NCBI RefSeq assembly: GCF_900188455.1
Contig: NZ_FZOL01000018.1
Span: 92,974-156,973, forward strand
From: Pseudomonas japonica
Lineage (GTDB): Bacteria > Pseudomonadota > Gammaproteobacteria > Pseudomonadales > Pseudomonadaceae
Direction: 5' to 3'
DNA: 64,000 bases
A model generated the notes under the pieces. It had not been told where the DNA came from, did not search any database, and worked only from the letters and a program-made list of their open reading frames with translations. Both the position numbers and the translations under genes were made by a program. Position 1 is the stretch's first letter, and each line of letters starts with the position of its first letter. Shown piece by piece: positions 1 to 8,022 of the stretch.

Positions 1-325
1 GCGTGTTGTCGATGCCCGAGCCATGGCCGCTGAACTCCACCGCCAGGGTGCCGGCGGCATCCAGGTGCTCCTGCCAGTCGACGTCGTGGACACCGTCGTA
101 CAAGTCGTCGGCGTTCTTCATGTCGAAGCGCTTGAGCACCAGCAGTACGCGGTTGGCCAGGCGCGACCAGAGGCACAGGCGATAGGCGGTTTCCATGTCG
201 GCCGAGCCGCGCAGCGCCGAGGTGTGCTCGCGCACATCCTCCAGGCCAAGGCCACGGGCCTCGTCGGCAAGCAGGCCTTCCAGGCCTTTGGGACAGGTAA
301 GGTAGAGTTCGAAACGGTCCGACAT
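1..325 (-). CDS. rlmL: RlmL, 23S rRNA methyltransferase K/L, N-terminal part (cut by window start)
   Basis: The minus strand from the ATG at 325 reads MSDRFELYLTCPKGLEGLL and stays open to base 1, giving about 108 residues. This is the start of the THUMP-containing N-terminal region of RlmL, the two-headed methyltransferase that modifies G2445 and G2069 of 23S rRNA. The catalytic domains lie outside the window. The reading continues through LWSRLANRVLLVLKRF and DLYDGVHDVDWQEHL, which fit the family. A 532-base gap separates it from rmf, which is divergent. The assignment rests on remembered N-terminal sequence and on the common neighbour rmf, since only a third or less of the protein is visible. 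Confidence 0.85.
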   Translation of the reverse strand, partial: MSDRFELYLTCPKGLEGLLADEARGLGLEDVREHTSALRGSADMETAYRLCLWSRLANRVLLVLKRFDMKNADDLYDGVHDVDWQEHLDAAGTLAVEFSGHGSGIDNT

Positions 326-857
326 GGGTCAATCCAGCCTTGTAGTGAAGGTGCGAACGCATCGCCCTTCGAAGTTTGATCGGGTGCCTTCGGCAAGCAC
401 CCGAATGGCACGACGCTGCGTGCCGGGCCGCCCGGAGCGTCCTTTTCGCGGGAGGCAAAAAGGCTTTGATCGCCGGGCAGAACGAAAAATTCTGTTGCTG
501 AAGGTGACAAAAACGACCCTTCGTCGATTTATCCGCCAGCGCCGGAAAACCAGCTATGCGATGGCGTTTTGCTGCATAGGCGGGGCAAATCCTGATGATA
601 GCTGGCTTTAACCGGCGTCCCCTTGTGAAGCATTTTTTTACTTATCCTCTCACCCATGGAAAGGTTACGTGCTTATGACAAAACGTTCGTTCACACGTCC
701 ATCCCCATTGGTTAGAAATCAACTCAGGTCGTGACCGCAACGGTACGACACTTCAGCTCGCCACGCCGGCAGCGAGCGCAACACCGGCAGAAAGAATCTG
801 CCCGGCCTCAAACGAGGCCGACGGGACATTACAGTCAACAAATGAGGGCAGTACCCT
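326..857. other. Gene-free divergent region between rlmL and rmf
   Basis: No convincing gene is seen in these 532 bases. The region must hold the divergent promoters of rlmL and rmf. A perfect 7-bp hairpin (CGGGTGC at 381-387 with GCACCCG at 397-403) lies 56 bases upstream of the rlmL start. The rmf ribosome-binding site is GAGGG at about 844-848. Short open frames here have no family features and I left them out. Confidence 0.6.
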
Positions 858-1073
858 ATGAGAAGACTTAAGCGTGATCCGTTGGAAAGAGCATTTTCAC
901 GTGGCTACCAATACGGAGTCACCGGCAAATCCCGCGAGCTTTGCCCCTTCACCCTGCCGTCCGTACGCCAGGCATGGATCAATGGCTGGCGTGAAGGACG
1001 AGGCGACAACTGGGATGGTATGACCGGCACCGCAGGTATCCATAGACTCAACGAAGTTCACGCCGTTGGCTGA
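858..1073 (+). CDS. rmf: Ribosome modulation factor
   Basis: 71 residues beginning MRRLKRDPLERAFSRGYQYG, the conserved start of Rmf. Rmf binds 70S ribosomes in stationary phase and drives their pairing into inactive 100S dimers. The protein is very basic, and the middle (CPFTLPSVRQAWINGWREG) is the family core. Length fits the Pseudomonas form, which is longer than the 55-residue E. coli one. The start is supported by a GAGGG ribosome-binding site 10 bases upstream, and a strong intrinsic terminator follows. It is transcribed alone, facing away from rlmL and converging on pyrD. Confidence 0.95.
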   Translation: MRRLKRDPLERAFSRGYQYGVTGKSRELCPFTLPSVRQAWINGWREGRGDNWDGMTGTAGIHRLNEVHAVG

Positions 1074-1140
1074 TCGAGGAGCTTGACCGAATCACCGTTT
1101 CACATGCGCGCCCTATCCGGGCGGCGGGCTTCGGCCCAGG

Positions 1141-1166
1141 GGGCCCCTTGATGGGGCCCTTTTTTA
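1141..1166 (+). terminator. Intrinsic terminator of rmf
   Basis: GGGCCCC, a short loop and GGGGCCC are followed directly by six T residues. It lies 68 bases past the rmf stop and before the convergent end of pyrD. Confidence 0.85.
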
Positions 1167-1190
1167 TGCCCGTGTCCTTATGAGCGTGAG

Positions 1191-2216
1191 TCAGCGCCCC
1201 GGCATCGCGGCGATGGCATCGACCGCTTCGCGGATCAGCGCCGGGCCCTTGTAGATGAAACCGGAATAGATCTGCACCAGGCTCGCACCCGCGGCGATCT
1301 TCTCGGCGGCATGGCGACCCTCGGTGATTCCGCCGGCGGCGATGATCGGCATGCGACCCGCCAGTTCCCCGGCCAGTACCTTCACCGTGTGGGTGCTCTT
1401 GTCACGCACCGGAGCACCGGACAGGCCACCGGCCTCGTCGGCATGATGCAGACCCTCGACGCCTTCGCGGCTGAGGGTGGTGTTGGTCGCGATCACCGCG
1501 TCCATTCCCGACTCCAGCAGGGCCGCGGCCACCAGCGCGGTTTCCTCGTCGGTCATGTCCGGAGCGATCTTGATCGCCAGCGGTACGCGCTTGCCATGCG
1601 CCAGGGCCAGTTCCTCGCGGCGCACGGCCAGTTCCTCGAGCAGTTGCTTGAGCGAATCGCCGAACTGCAGGCTGCGCAGGCCCGGCGTGTTGGGCGAGCT
1701 GACGTTGACGGTGATGTAGCTGGCCTGGGCATAGACCTTGTTCAGGCAGATCAGGTAGTCGTCCACCGCGCGCTCGACGGGAGTGTCGAAGTTCTTGCCG
1801 ATGTTGATGCCCAGCACGCCCTTGTAGCGGGAGGCCCGTACCCGCTCGAGCAGGTTGTCCACACCCAGGTTGTTGAAGCCCATGCGGTTGATGATCGCCT
1901 CGGCCTCCGGCAGACGGAACAGCCGCGGCTTCGGATTGCCTGGCTGCGGACGCGGCGTCACGGTGCCGATCTCGACGAAACCGAAGCCCAGCTGGCCGAA
2001 ACCGTCGATGGCCGCGCCGTTCTTGTCCAGGCCGGCGGCCAGCCCCACCGGATTGGCGAACTCCAGGCCCATGACCGTCACCGGCAAACGCGCCGGCGCC
2101 TTGGTCAACAGCCCGTTGAGGCCCAGACGGCCGCCGGCGCCGATCAGGTCGAGCGACAGGTCGTGGGAAGTTTCCGGGGACAGTTTGAACAACAGCTGGC
2201 GGGCCAGGTTATACAT
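1191..2216 (-). CDS. pyrD: Dihydroorotate dehydrogenase (quinone), class 2
   Basis: 341 residues starting MYNLARQLLFKLSPETSHDL. The N-terminal helical extension marks the membrane-associated class 2 enzyme, which oxidises dihydroorotate to orotate with FMN and passes electrons to quinone in pyrimidine synthesis. Visible family signatures are NPVGLAAGLDKNG near residue 60, FVEIGTVTPRPQPGNPKPRLFR, INRMGFNN, NVSSPNTPGLR and, near the end, IIAAGGITEG. The reading frame continues upstream to 2315, but the ATG at 2216 gives the standard family N-terminus. It is divergent from nasS, with 157 bases between the starts. Confidence 0.96.
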   Translation of the reverse strand: MYNLARQLLFKLSPETSHDLSLDLIGAGGRLGLNGLLTKAPARLPVTVMGLEFANPVGLAAGLDKNGAAIDGFGQLGFGFVEIGTVTPRPQPGNPKPRLFRLPEAEAIINRMGFNNLGVDNLLERVRASRYKGVLGINIGKNFDTPVERAVDDYLICLNKVYAQASYITVNVSSPNTPGLRSLQFGDSLKQLLEELAVRREELALAHGKRVPLAIKIAPDMTDEETALVAAALLESGMDAVIATNTTLSREGVEGLHHADEAGGLSGAPVRDKSTHTVKVLAGELAGRMPIIAAGGITEGRHAAEKIAAGASLVQIYSGFIYKGPALIREAVDAIAAMPGR

Positions 2217-2373
2217 GGGCGGGCTTGGCTCAAGATTTGGAGAGGTGGCGATTATAGCCACGCCGAGGTTTCGGCGACAGGGCCTTGGCATATGGGTTGC
2301 TTGGATCGTTGCCACGGGGCCGGCGTGTTCAGCGCGCCCGCCAACGCTTTATCTGCCGGGCGACTGTATTGCG

Positions 2374-3564
2374 ATGACTGATATTTCTCCATCCCCACTG
2401 GCCTGGCTGCATGGCAGCGACGCGCCGGAAAAGACCAGCCTGAACATCGGCTTCATGGCACTGAGCGACTGCGCCCCGCTGGTGGTCGCGGCAACCCAGG
2501 GCTTTGCCCAGCCCCACGGCCTGAGCCTGAACCTCAAGCGCCAGAGCTCCTGGGCCGGCCTGCGCGACGGCCTGCTCAGCGGTGAACTGGATGCCGCGCA
2601 CTGCCTGTATGGCCTGACCTACGCCGTACACCTGGGCATCGGCGGCGTCGCGGCGACCCCGATGGCGGTACTGATGGGCCTGAACCACAACGGTCAGGGC
2701 ATCAACCTCTCCCCCACGCTCCAGGCCCAGGGCGTGACCAATCCGGAAGCACTGCAGCGTCACGTGCACCAAAGTCGGACAAAACTTACATTCGCCCAGA
2801 CCTTTCCCACAGGCACACACGCCATGTGGCTGTATTACTGGCTCGCCAGCCAGGGCATTCACCCCCTGCGCGATGTCAACAGCGTGGTGGTCCCGCCGGC
2901 GCAGATGCTCGCCCACCTGCGCGCCGGGCGCATTGACGGTTTCTGCGTCGGCGAACCCTGGTCGGCGGATGCGGTGAACCAGGGCATGGGCTTTACCCTG
3001 GCGACCAGCCAGTCGATCTGGCCGGAGCATCCGGAAAAGGTCCTCGGTGCCACTCGGACCTTCGTCGAGCAGTACCCGAACACCGCGCGGGCGCTGGTGG
3101 CCTCGGTACTCGCGGCGAGCCGCTTCATCGAGGCCAGCCAGGAGAATCGGCGCGCCACCGCGCAATTGCTCAGCGCACCGCCCTATCTCGATGCACCGCT
3201 GACGACCATCGAGCCGCGCATGCTCGGCGACTACGAGGACGGTCTCGGCAACCGCTGGCACGATCCTCACGCTCTCAGCCTGCACAACCATGGTAGGAGC
3301 AACGTGCCGTACCTGTCCGACGGCATGTGGTTCATGACCCAGTTCCGCCGCTGGGGCCTGCTGCGCGACGATCCGGACTACCTCGAGGTAGCGCGTCAGG
3401 TCCAGCAACTGAGCCTGTACCGCGACGCCGCCATCGGCCTGGGCATCGACTGTCCGGTGGAATCCATGCGCAGCAGCCGGCTGATCGACGGAACGGTCTG
3501 GGATGGCTCGGATCCCCGCGGCTATGCCCATGGCTTCAGCCTGCATGCCTTGAGCGACGTCTGA
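2374..3564 (+). CDS. nasS: NasS, nitrate/nitrite-sensing NrtA-like protein
   Basis: 396 residues of the NrtA/CmpA periplasmic-binding-protein family (SLNIGFMALSDCAPLVVAATQ near residue 20; VDGFCVGEPW-type motif as IDGFCVGEPWSADA). There is no signal peptide, which fits NasS, the cytoplasmic relative that binds nitrate or nitrite and releases NasT when ligand is present. nasT follows after 14 bases and the nitrate transporter comes next. In Paracoccus and Azotobacter the NasS-NasT pair controls nitrate assimilation genes by antitermination. I chose the ATG at 2374; the frame is open much further upstream but there it only overlaps pyrD antisense. The alternative, an ABC-transporter binding protein, is unlikely without an export signal. 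Confidence 0.9.
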   Translation: MTDISPSPLAWLHGSDAPEKTSLNIGFMALSDCAPLVVAATQGFAQPHGLSLNLKRQSSWAGLRDGLLSGELDAAHCLYGLTYAVHLGIGGVAATPMAVLMGLNHNGQGINLSPTLQAQGVTNPEALQRHVHQSRTKLTFAQTFPTGTHAMWLYYWLASQGIHPLRDVNSVVVPPAQMLAHLRAGRIDGFCVGEPWSADAVNQGMGFTLATSQSIWPEHPEKVLGATRTFVEQYPNTARALVASVLAASRFIEASQENRRATAQLLSAPPYLDAPLTTIEPRMLGDYEDGLGNRWHDPHALSLHNHGRSNVPYLSDGMWFMTQFRRWGLLRDDPDYLEVARQVQQLSLYRDAAIGLGIDCPVESMRSSRLIDGTVWDGSDPRGYAHGFSLHALSDV

Positions 3565-3578
3565 CCGGAGCTGCCCAC

Positions 3579-4154
3579 ATGTTGCGAATCCTGTTGATCG
3601 ACGACACCGAGAAAAAGGTCGGCCGCCTTCGCGCGGCGCTGGTGGAGGCCGGTTTCGAGGTGATCGAGGAGTCCGGCCTGACCATCGACCTGCCGGCGCG
3701 CGTCGAAACGGTGCGTCCGGATGTGATTCTGATCGATACCGAGTCACCCGGCCGGGATGTCATGGACCAGGTCGTGCTGGTCAGCCGCGATCTGCCCAGG
3801 CCGATCGTGATGTTCACCGACGAGCACGACCCCGGCGTCATGCGTCGGGCGATCCAGGCCGGGGTCAGCGCCTACATCGTCGAGGGCATCCATGCCCGAC
3901 GCCTGCAGCCGATTCTCGACGTGGCCATGGCCCGCTTCGAGAGCGACCAGGCGCTCAAGGCCCAGCTCCACGCCCGCGACCAGCAGTTGGCGGAGCGCAA
4001 GCGCATCGAACTGGCCAAGGGCATGCTGATGAAGATGAGGCAGTGCGACGAGGAACAGGCCTACACCCTGATGCGCCGCCAGGCCATGAGCAAACAGCAG
4101 AAACTGATCCAGGTGGCGGAACAGATCATCGCCATGAGCGAGATGCTGGGCTGA
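3579..4154 (+). CDS. nasT: NasT, ANTAR-domain RNA-binding antiterminator
   Basis: 191 residues. The N-terminal half is receiver-like (MLRILLIDDTEKKVGRLR; VRPDVILIDTESPGRD). The C-terminal 60 residues are an ANTAR domain (ERKRIELAKGMLMKMR, then EEQAYTLMRRQAMSKQQK). ANTAR proteins bind paired hairpins in leader RNA and prevent termination. The target is probably the leader just downstream (4155-4301). The start at 3579 lies 14 bases after nasS, with GGAG at 3566-3569. The phospho-acceptor pattern looks degenerate, as expected if control comes from NasS binding and not from phosphorylation. Confidence 0.92.
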   Translation: MLRILLIDDTEKKVGRLRAALVEAGFEVIEESGLTIDLPARVETVRPDVILIDTESPGRDVMDQVVLVSRDLPRPIVMFTDEHDPGVMRRAIQAGVSAYIVEGIHARRLQPILDVAMARFESDQALKAQLHARDQQLAERKRIELAKGMLMKMRQCDEEQAYTLMRRQAMSKQQKLIQVAEQIIAMSEMLG

Positions 4155-4301
4155 GGCGATATCTGGCCCGCCTCTTGCTTTGACTCATCCCGGTAGCCAA
4201 CGGCGGTTGCCCACATTCCTCGACAAAGACGTCGCTCTCCCCCTCGCGCCACGCGGGCCGGGAAGCGACGTCTTTTTGTTTCAACCCCCGTGAGGTGTCC
4301 A
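4155..4301 (+). promoter_or_regulatory. NasT-type attenuator leader upstream of nasA
   Basis: The 147 bases between nasT and nasA hold a perfect 12-bp hairpin (AAAGACGTCGCT at 4225-4236 with AGCGACGTCTTT at 4264-4275) that runs into a T-rich tract, an intrinsic terminator placed inside the transcription unit. Upstream, GGTAGCCAACGGCGGTTGCC (about 4192-4211) can form a weaker hairpin, the place expected for the first ANTAR-recognised stem-loop. nasT ends only 70 bases before the terminator stem. The layout matches the nasF/nasA leaders controlled by NasR or NasT, but the ANTAR loop bases were not verified. Confidence 0.7.
4225..4279 (+). terminator. Intrinsic terminator inside the nasA leader
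   Basis: Perfect 12-bp stem with a GC-rich 27-base loop, ending in TTTTTGTTT. It lies 23 bases upstream of the nasA start codon, so transcripts must read through it for nasA and the kinase gene to be expressed. Confidence 0.8.
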
Positions 4302-5513
4302 ATGAATACGAGCTTCTGGAAATCCGGGCATGTCCCGACCCTGTTCGCCGCGTTCCTGTACTTCGATCTGAGCTTCATGGTCTGGTACCTGCTCGGCCCG
4401 CTGGCGGTGCAGATCGCCGCCGACCTGCAACTGACCACGCAACAACGCGGGCTGATGGTGGCCACGCCGATCCTGGCCGGCGCGGTGCTGCGCTTCGTCA
4501 TGGGCATCCTGGTGGATCGCCTGTCGCCGAAGACCGCCGGGCTGATCGGCCAGGTGATCGTCATCGTCGCGCTGTTCTGCGCCTGGAAGCTGGGTATCGA
4601 CAGTTATTCACAGGCCCTGCTGCTGGGCGTGTTCCTCGGTGTGGCCGGCGCGTCCTTCGCCGTCTCCCTGCCGCTGGCCTCGCAGTGGTATCCGCCGCAG
4701 CACCAGGGCAAGGCCATGGGCATCGCCGGCGCGGGCAACTCCGGCACGGTGTTCGCCGCGCTGCTGGCCCCGGTGCTGGCCGCGGCCTACGGCTGGAACA
4801 ACGTGTTCGGCTTCGCCGTGCTGCCACTGCTGCTGACCCTGGTGCTGTTCGCCCTGTTCGCGCGCAATGCCCCGCAGCGGCCGAAAGCCAAGGCCATGGC
4901 CGACTACCTCAAGGCCCTGGGCGACCGCGACAGCTGGTGGTTCATGTTCTTCTACAGCGTCACCTTCGGCGGCTTCATCGGCCTGGCCAGCGCCCTGCCC
5001 GGCTATTTCAACGACCAGTACGGCCTCGATCCGGTCAAGGCCGGCTACTACACCGCCGCCTGCGTCTTCGCCGGCAGCCTGATGCGTCCGCTGGGCGGCG
5101 CCCTGGCCGACCGCTTCGGCGGCATCCGCACCCTGCTGGCGATGTACAGCGTGGCGGCGGTCTGCATCGCCGCGGTGGGCTTCAACCTGCCCAGTTCGGT
5201 GGCCGCGCTGGGACTCTTCGTCAGCGCCATGCTCGGCCTCGGCGCGGGTAACGGCGCGGTGTTCCAGTTGGTCCCGCAACGCTTCCGCCAGGAGATCGGA
5301 GTGATGACCGGCCTGATCGGCATGGCCGGCGGTATCGGCGGCTTCTTCCTCGCCGCCGGCCTGGGCACCATCAAGCAGTACAGCGGTGACTACCAACTGG
5401 GCCTGTGGCTGTTCGCCAGCCTCGGTGTTCTGGCCTGGTTCGGCCTGCACGGGGTCAAACGCCGCTGGCGCACCACCTGGGGCTCGGCGGCCGTGACCGC
5501 GGCGCGCGTCTGA
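4302..5513 (+). CDS. nasA: NasA, nitrate/nitrite transporter (MFS, NNP family)
   Basis: 403 residues with about 12 membrane segments. Nitrate-porter features include the glycine-rich segments GVAGASFAVSLPLASQWYPP (about residues 112-131) and, near residue 320, LGLGAGNGAVFQLVPQRFRQ, the two nitrate-signature regions of the NNP family. It imports nitrate for assimilation. A GTG four codons upstream is in frame, but the ATG at 4302 has a GAGGTG ribosome-binding site at 4292-4297. It follows the NasT leader. Its stop (TGA at 5511-5513) overlaps the start of the kinase gene in TGATG, so the two are translationally coupled. Confidence 0.93.
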   Translation: MNTSFWKSGHVPTLFAAFLYFDLSFMVWYLLGPLAVQIAADLQLTTQQRGLMVATPILAGAVLRFVMGILVDRLSPKTAGLIGQVIVIVALFCAWKLGIDSYSQALLLGVFLGVAGASFAVSLPLASQWYPPQHQGKAMGIAGAGNSGTVFAALLAPVLAAAYGWNNVFGFAVLPLLLTLVLFALFARNAPQRPKAKAMADYLKALGDRDSWWFMFFYSVTFGGFIGLASALPGYFNDQYGLDPVKAGYYTAACVFAGSLMRPLGGALADRFGGIRTLLAMYSVAAVCIAAVGFNLPSSVAALGLFVSAMLGLGAGNGAVFQLVPQRFRQEIGVMTGLIGMAGGIGGFFLAAGLGTIKQYSGDYQLGLWLFASLGVLAWFGLHGVKRRWRTTWGSAAVTAARV

Positions 5514-7183
5514 TGAGCCTGCGCCTGAGCTTTGCCCAGGCCAGCGCCAGCGGGCCGCGGGAGGAAAACCAGGACGCCACGCGCCTGGTCACCCCCGCGG
5601 CGGAACTGGCCGCGAGCAAGGGTTACCTGTTCGCTCTCGCCGACGGCGTCAGCCAGTGCGCCGATGGCGGCCTGGCCGCGCGGGCCAGCCTGCAGGCGCT
5701 GGCCATGGATTACTACGCCACGCCGCCGACCTGGGGCGTGGCCCAGGCCCTGGACCGTCTGTTGCTGGCCCAGAACCGCTGGCTGCGCGCCAATGGCGGC
5801 GGCCAGCCGCTGCTCACCACCCTCAGCGCCCTGGTGCTGCGCGGCCTGCGCTTCACCCTGGCGCATGTCGGTGATTGCCGGGCCTATCGCTGGCATGACG
5901 GACAGCTGCAACGGCTCAGCCAGGACCACGTCTGGGACCAGCCGGGCATGCAGCATGTGCTCAAGCGCGCCCTCGGCCTGGATGAGCACCTGCTGGTGGA
6001 CTATCTGGAAGGCGAATTGCGCCGCGGGGAAAGCTTCGTGCTGCTCAGCGACGGGGTCTGGAGCGTGCTGGATGATCGGCAGATCGCCAGCGTGCTGCGG
6101 GAAACCCCGGACCTCGACGAGGCCAGCGATACCCTGGTGCGCATGGCCCACATGGCCGGCAGCCAGGACAACGCCAGCGCGGTACTGGTGCGGGTCGAAG
6201 AGCCTGGCGCCGCCAGTCTCGGCGATACCCTCGCGCAGTTGCAGCAATGGCCGCTGCCCCCCGCACTGCGTCCCGGCCAGGCGTTCGAAGGCTGGCAGGT
6301 GGAGGCGCTGCTGAGACGAAGCCGGCAATCCCTGCTCTACCGCGTGCGCGACCGCCAGCAGCAAGCCTGGCTGTTGAAGACCCTCCCCGCGCAGCGCGAC
6401 CAGGACAACCTGGCGCAACAAAGCCTGCTGATGGAGGAATGGTTTCTGCGCCGGGTCGCCGGGCGCTGCTTTCCCGAGGTCCACCCCGGCAACCAGCGTC
6501 AGCACCTGTACTACCTGATGCGCGAGCATTCGGGACTGACCCTGGGCCAACGCTTCGCCCAACAAGGCCCGCTGTCGCTGCCGGAATGGCTGGATATCGC
6601 CCAGCAGAGCCTGCGCGCGATCGGCATCCTGCACCGGCGCAACATCCTTCATCGCGACATCAAACCGGACAACCTGCACCTTGGCGACGACGGCCAGGTG
6701 CGCCTGCTGGACTTCGGCCTGGCGTACTGCCCCGGCCTCTCCCAGGACAGCGCCCACGACCTGCCCGGCACGCCCTCCTTCATCGCTCCGGAAGCGTTCG
6801 AGGGCGAGGCACCGACAGCGCAACAGGATCTGTATGCCCTGGGCGTCACCCTGTTCTGGCTGCTTACCGGGCAGTACCCCTACGGCGAGATCGAAGCCTT
6901 CCAGCATCCGCGTTTCGGCACGCCCACGAGTGCGGCGAGGCTGCGTCCCGACCTGCCGGAATGGCTGGAGCGCAACCTCGCCCAGGCGCTGGCGCGCGAC
7001 CCGCGGCAACGCTTCGAAACCGCCGAGCAATGGCTGCTGCAGCTGGAACAGGGCGAACACCAGCCCATGCCCCTGCGGCCGCGCCCCTTGCTGGAGCGCG
7101 AACCCTTGAAGGTCTGGCGCACCCTGGCCCTGCTGTCCCTGCTGCTCAACCTGATTCTGCTGATCAGCCTGCTGAAAGGCTGA
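5513..7183 (+). CDS. Membrane-anchored PP2C phosphatase / Ser-Thr kinase fusion
   Basis: 556 residues with two opposed catalytic domains. Residues about 1-230 are a PP2C phosphatase: REENQD near 18, ADGVSQCADGG near 45, HVGDCRAYRW near 120, LLSDGVW near 180 and SQDNAS near 220 keep the metal-binding aspartates. Residues about 260-520 are a Hanks-type kinase: lysine in AWLLKTLP, HRDIKPDN at about 380, DFG at about 400, GTPSFIAPE and DLYALGVTLFW. The glycine-rich loop is degenerate. The last 20 residues are one membrane segment (TLALLSLLLNLILLISLLKG), so both domains face the cytoplasm. The gene shares TGATG with nasA and is followed 29 bases later by cobA. Substrates are unknown. It is homologous in position to PA1782. 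Confidence 0.93.
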   Translation: MSLRLSFAQASASGPREENQDATRLVTPAAELAASKGYLFALADGVSQCADGGLAARASLQALAMDYYATPPTWGVAQALDRLLLAQNRWLRANGGGQPLLTTLSALVLRGLRFTLAHVGDCRAYRWHDGQLQRLSQDHVWDQPGMQHVLKRALGLDEHLLVDYLEGELRRGESFVLLSDGVWSVLDDRQIASVLRETPDLDEASDTLVRMAHMAGSQDNASAVLVRVEEPGAASLGDTLAQLQQWPLPPALRPGQAFEGWQVEALLRRSRQSLLYRVRDRQQQAWLLKTLPAQRDQDNLAQQSLLMEEWFLRRVAGRCFPEVHPGNQRQHLYYLMREHSGLTLGQRFAQQGPLSLPEWLDIAQQSLRAIGILHRRNILHRDIKPDNLHLGDDGQVRLLDFGLAYCPGLSQDSAHDLPGTPSFIAPEAFEGEAPTAQQDLYALGVTLFWLLTGQYPYGEIEAFQHPRFGTPTSAARLRPDLPEWLERNLAQALARDPRQRFETAEQWLLQLEQGEHQPMPLRPRPLLEREPLKVWRTLALLSLLLNLILLISLLKG

Positions 7184-7212
7184 CAGTCCCTGACCTGACG
7201 AGGAATGCCCCG

Positions 7213-7956
7213 ATGAATGCAAAAGTCTGGCTGGTAGGTGCCGGCCCCGGCGATCCCGAACTGCTCACCCTGAAAGCGGTACGCGCCATCGCCCAGGCCG
7301 ATGTGGTGATGCTGGATGACCTGGTCAATCCGGCAGTCCTCGAACACTGCCCGCGGGCACGGGTGATCCGTGTCGGCAAGCGCGGTGGCTGCCGCTCGAC
7401 GCCACAGTCGTTCATTCAGCGCCTGATGCTGCGTCACGCACGCCAGGGCCGCTGCGTGGTTCGCCTGAAGGGCGGCGACCCGTGCATCTTCGGCCGGGGC
7501 GGCGAGGAAGCCGAGTGGCTTGAGGCCCGGGGTGTGGAAGTGGAACTGGTGAACGGCATCACCGCCGGGCTCGCCGGCGCGACACGCTGCGGCATTCCGC
7601 TCACCTTGCGCGGCGTGAGTCGCGGCGTGACGCTGGTCACCGCGCACACCCAGGACGACAGCCCGCTCAACTGGCACGGCCTGGCGCAAAGCGGCATGAC
7701 CCTGGTGGTGTACATGGGTGTGGCCCGGCTGCGGGAGATCCAGCAAGGCTTGCTGGCGGCCGGCATGACGCCGCAGATGCCCGTGGCGATGATCGAGAAC
7801 GCATCCCTGCCCGGGCAACGGGAATGCCGCAGCCAGTTGCAGCACATGGATCATGACGCCGCGGCGTTCGCCCTGCAGAGCCCGGCCATTCTGGTCATCG
7901 GGGAGGTGGCGGGAGCAGCCTCGGCCCTGCTGGAACTGCGCCAGGCAGCGATCTGA
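7213..7956 (+). CDS. cobA: Uroporphyrinogen-III C-methyltransferase
   Basis: 247 residues, the single-domain SUMT that adds two methyl groups to uroporphyrinogen III with S-adenosylmethionine to give precorrin-2. In this setting it supplies siroheme for assimilatory nitrite reductase. Signatures: VWLVGAGPGDPELLTLKA at the N-terminus, VVRLKGGDPCIFGRGGEEAE near residue 85, and GITAGLAGATRCGIPLT. It begins 29 bases after the kinase gene and has GAGGAA at about 7200 as a ribosome-binding site. It lacks the CysG dehydrogenase/ferrochelatase part, so those steps must be encoded elsewhere. A bidirectional terminator follows. Confidence 0.95.
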   Translation: MNAKVWLVGAGPGDPELLTLKAVRAIAQADVVMLDDLVNPAVLEHCPRARVIRVGKRGGCRSTPQSFIQRLMLRHARQGRCVVRLKGGDPCIFGRGGEEAEWLEARGVEVELVNGITAGLAGATRCGIPLTLRGVSRGVTLVTAHTQDDSPLNWHGLAQSGMTLVVYMGVARLREIQQGLLAAGMTPQMPVAMIENASLPGQRECRSQLQHMDHDAAAFALQSPAILVIGEVAGAASALLELRQAAI

Positions 7957-7977
7957 AAGGGTAAATCGCAGGCAAAG

Positions 7978-8003
7978 AAAAGCCCGGCCGAAGCCGGGCT
8001 TTT
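7978..8003. terminator. Bidirectional terminator between cobA and oprF
   Basis: AGCCCGGC, loop CGAA and GCCGGGCT (7981-8000), flanked by A-rich sequence before and TTT after. It therefore serves both convergent genes. Confidence 0.85.
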
Positions 8004-8022
8004 CAGTAGTGCGTCAGACCAA

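Noticed and set aside
324..611. Open frame in the rlmL-rmf gap
   Set aside because: No ribosome-binding site, no motif, Arg-rich composition typical of chance GC-rich frames.
7184..7212. Recent deletion scar of nirBD-nasC
   Set aside because: Both flanking genes are intact, cobA has its own ribosome-binding site, and the same order is known to me from other pseudomonads.
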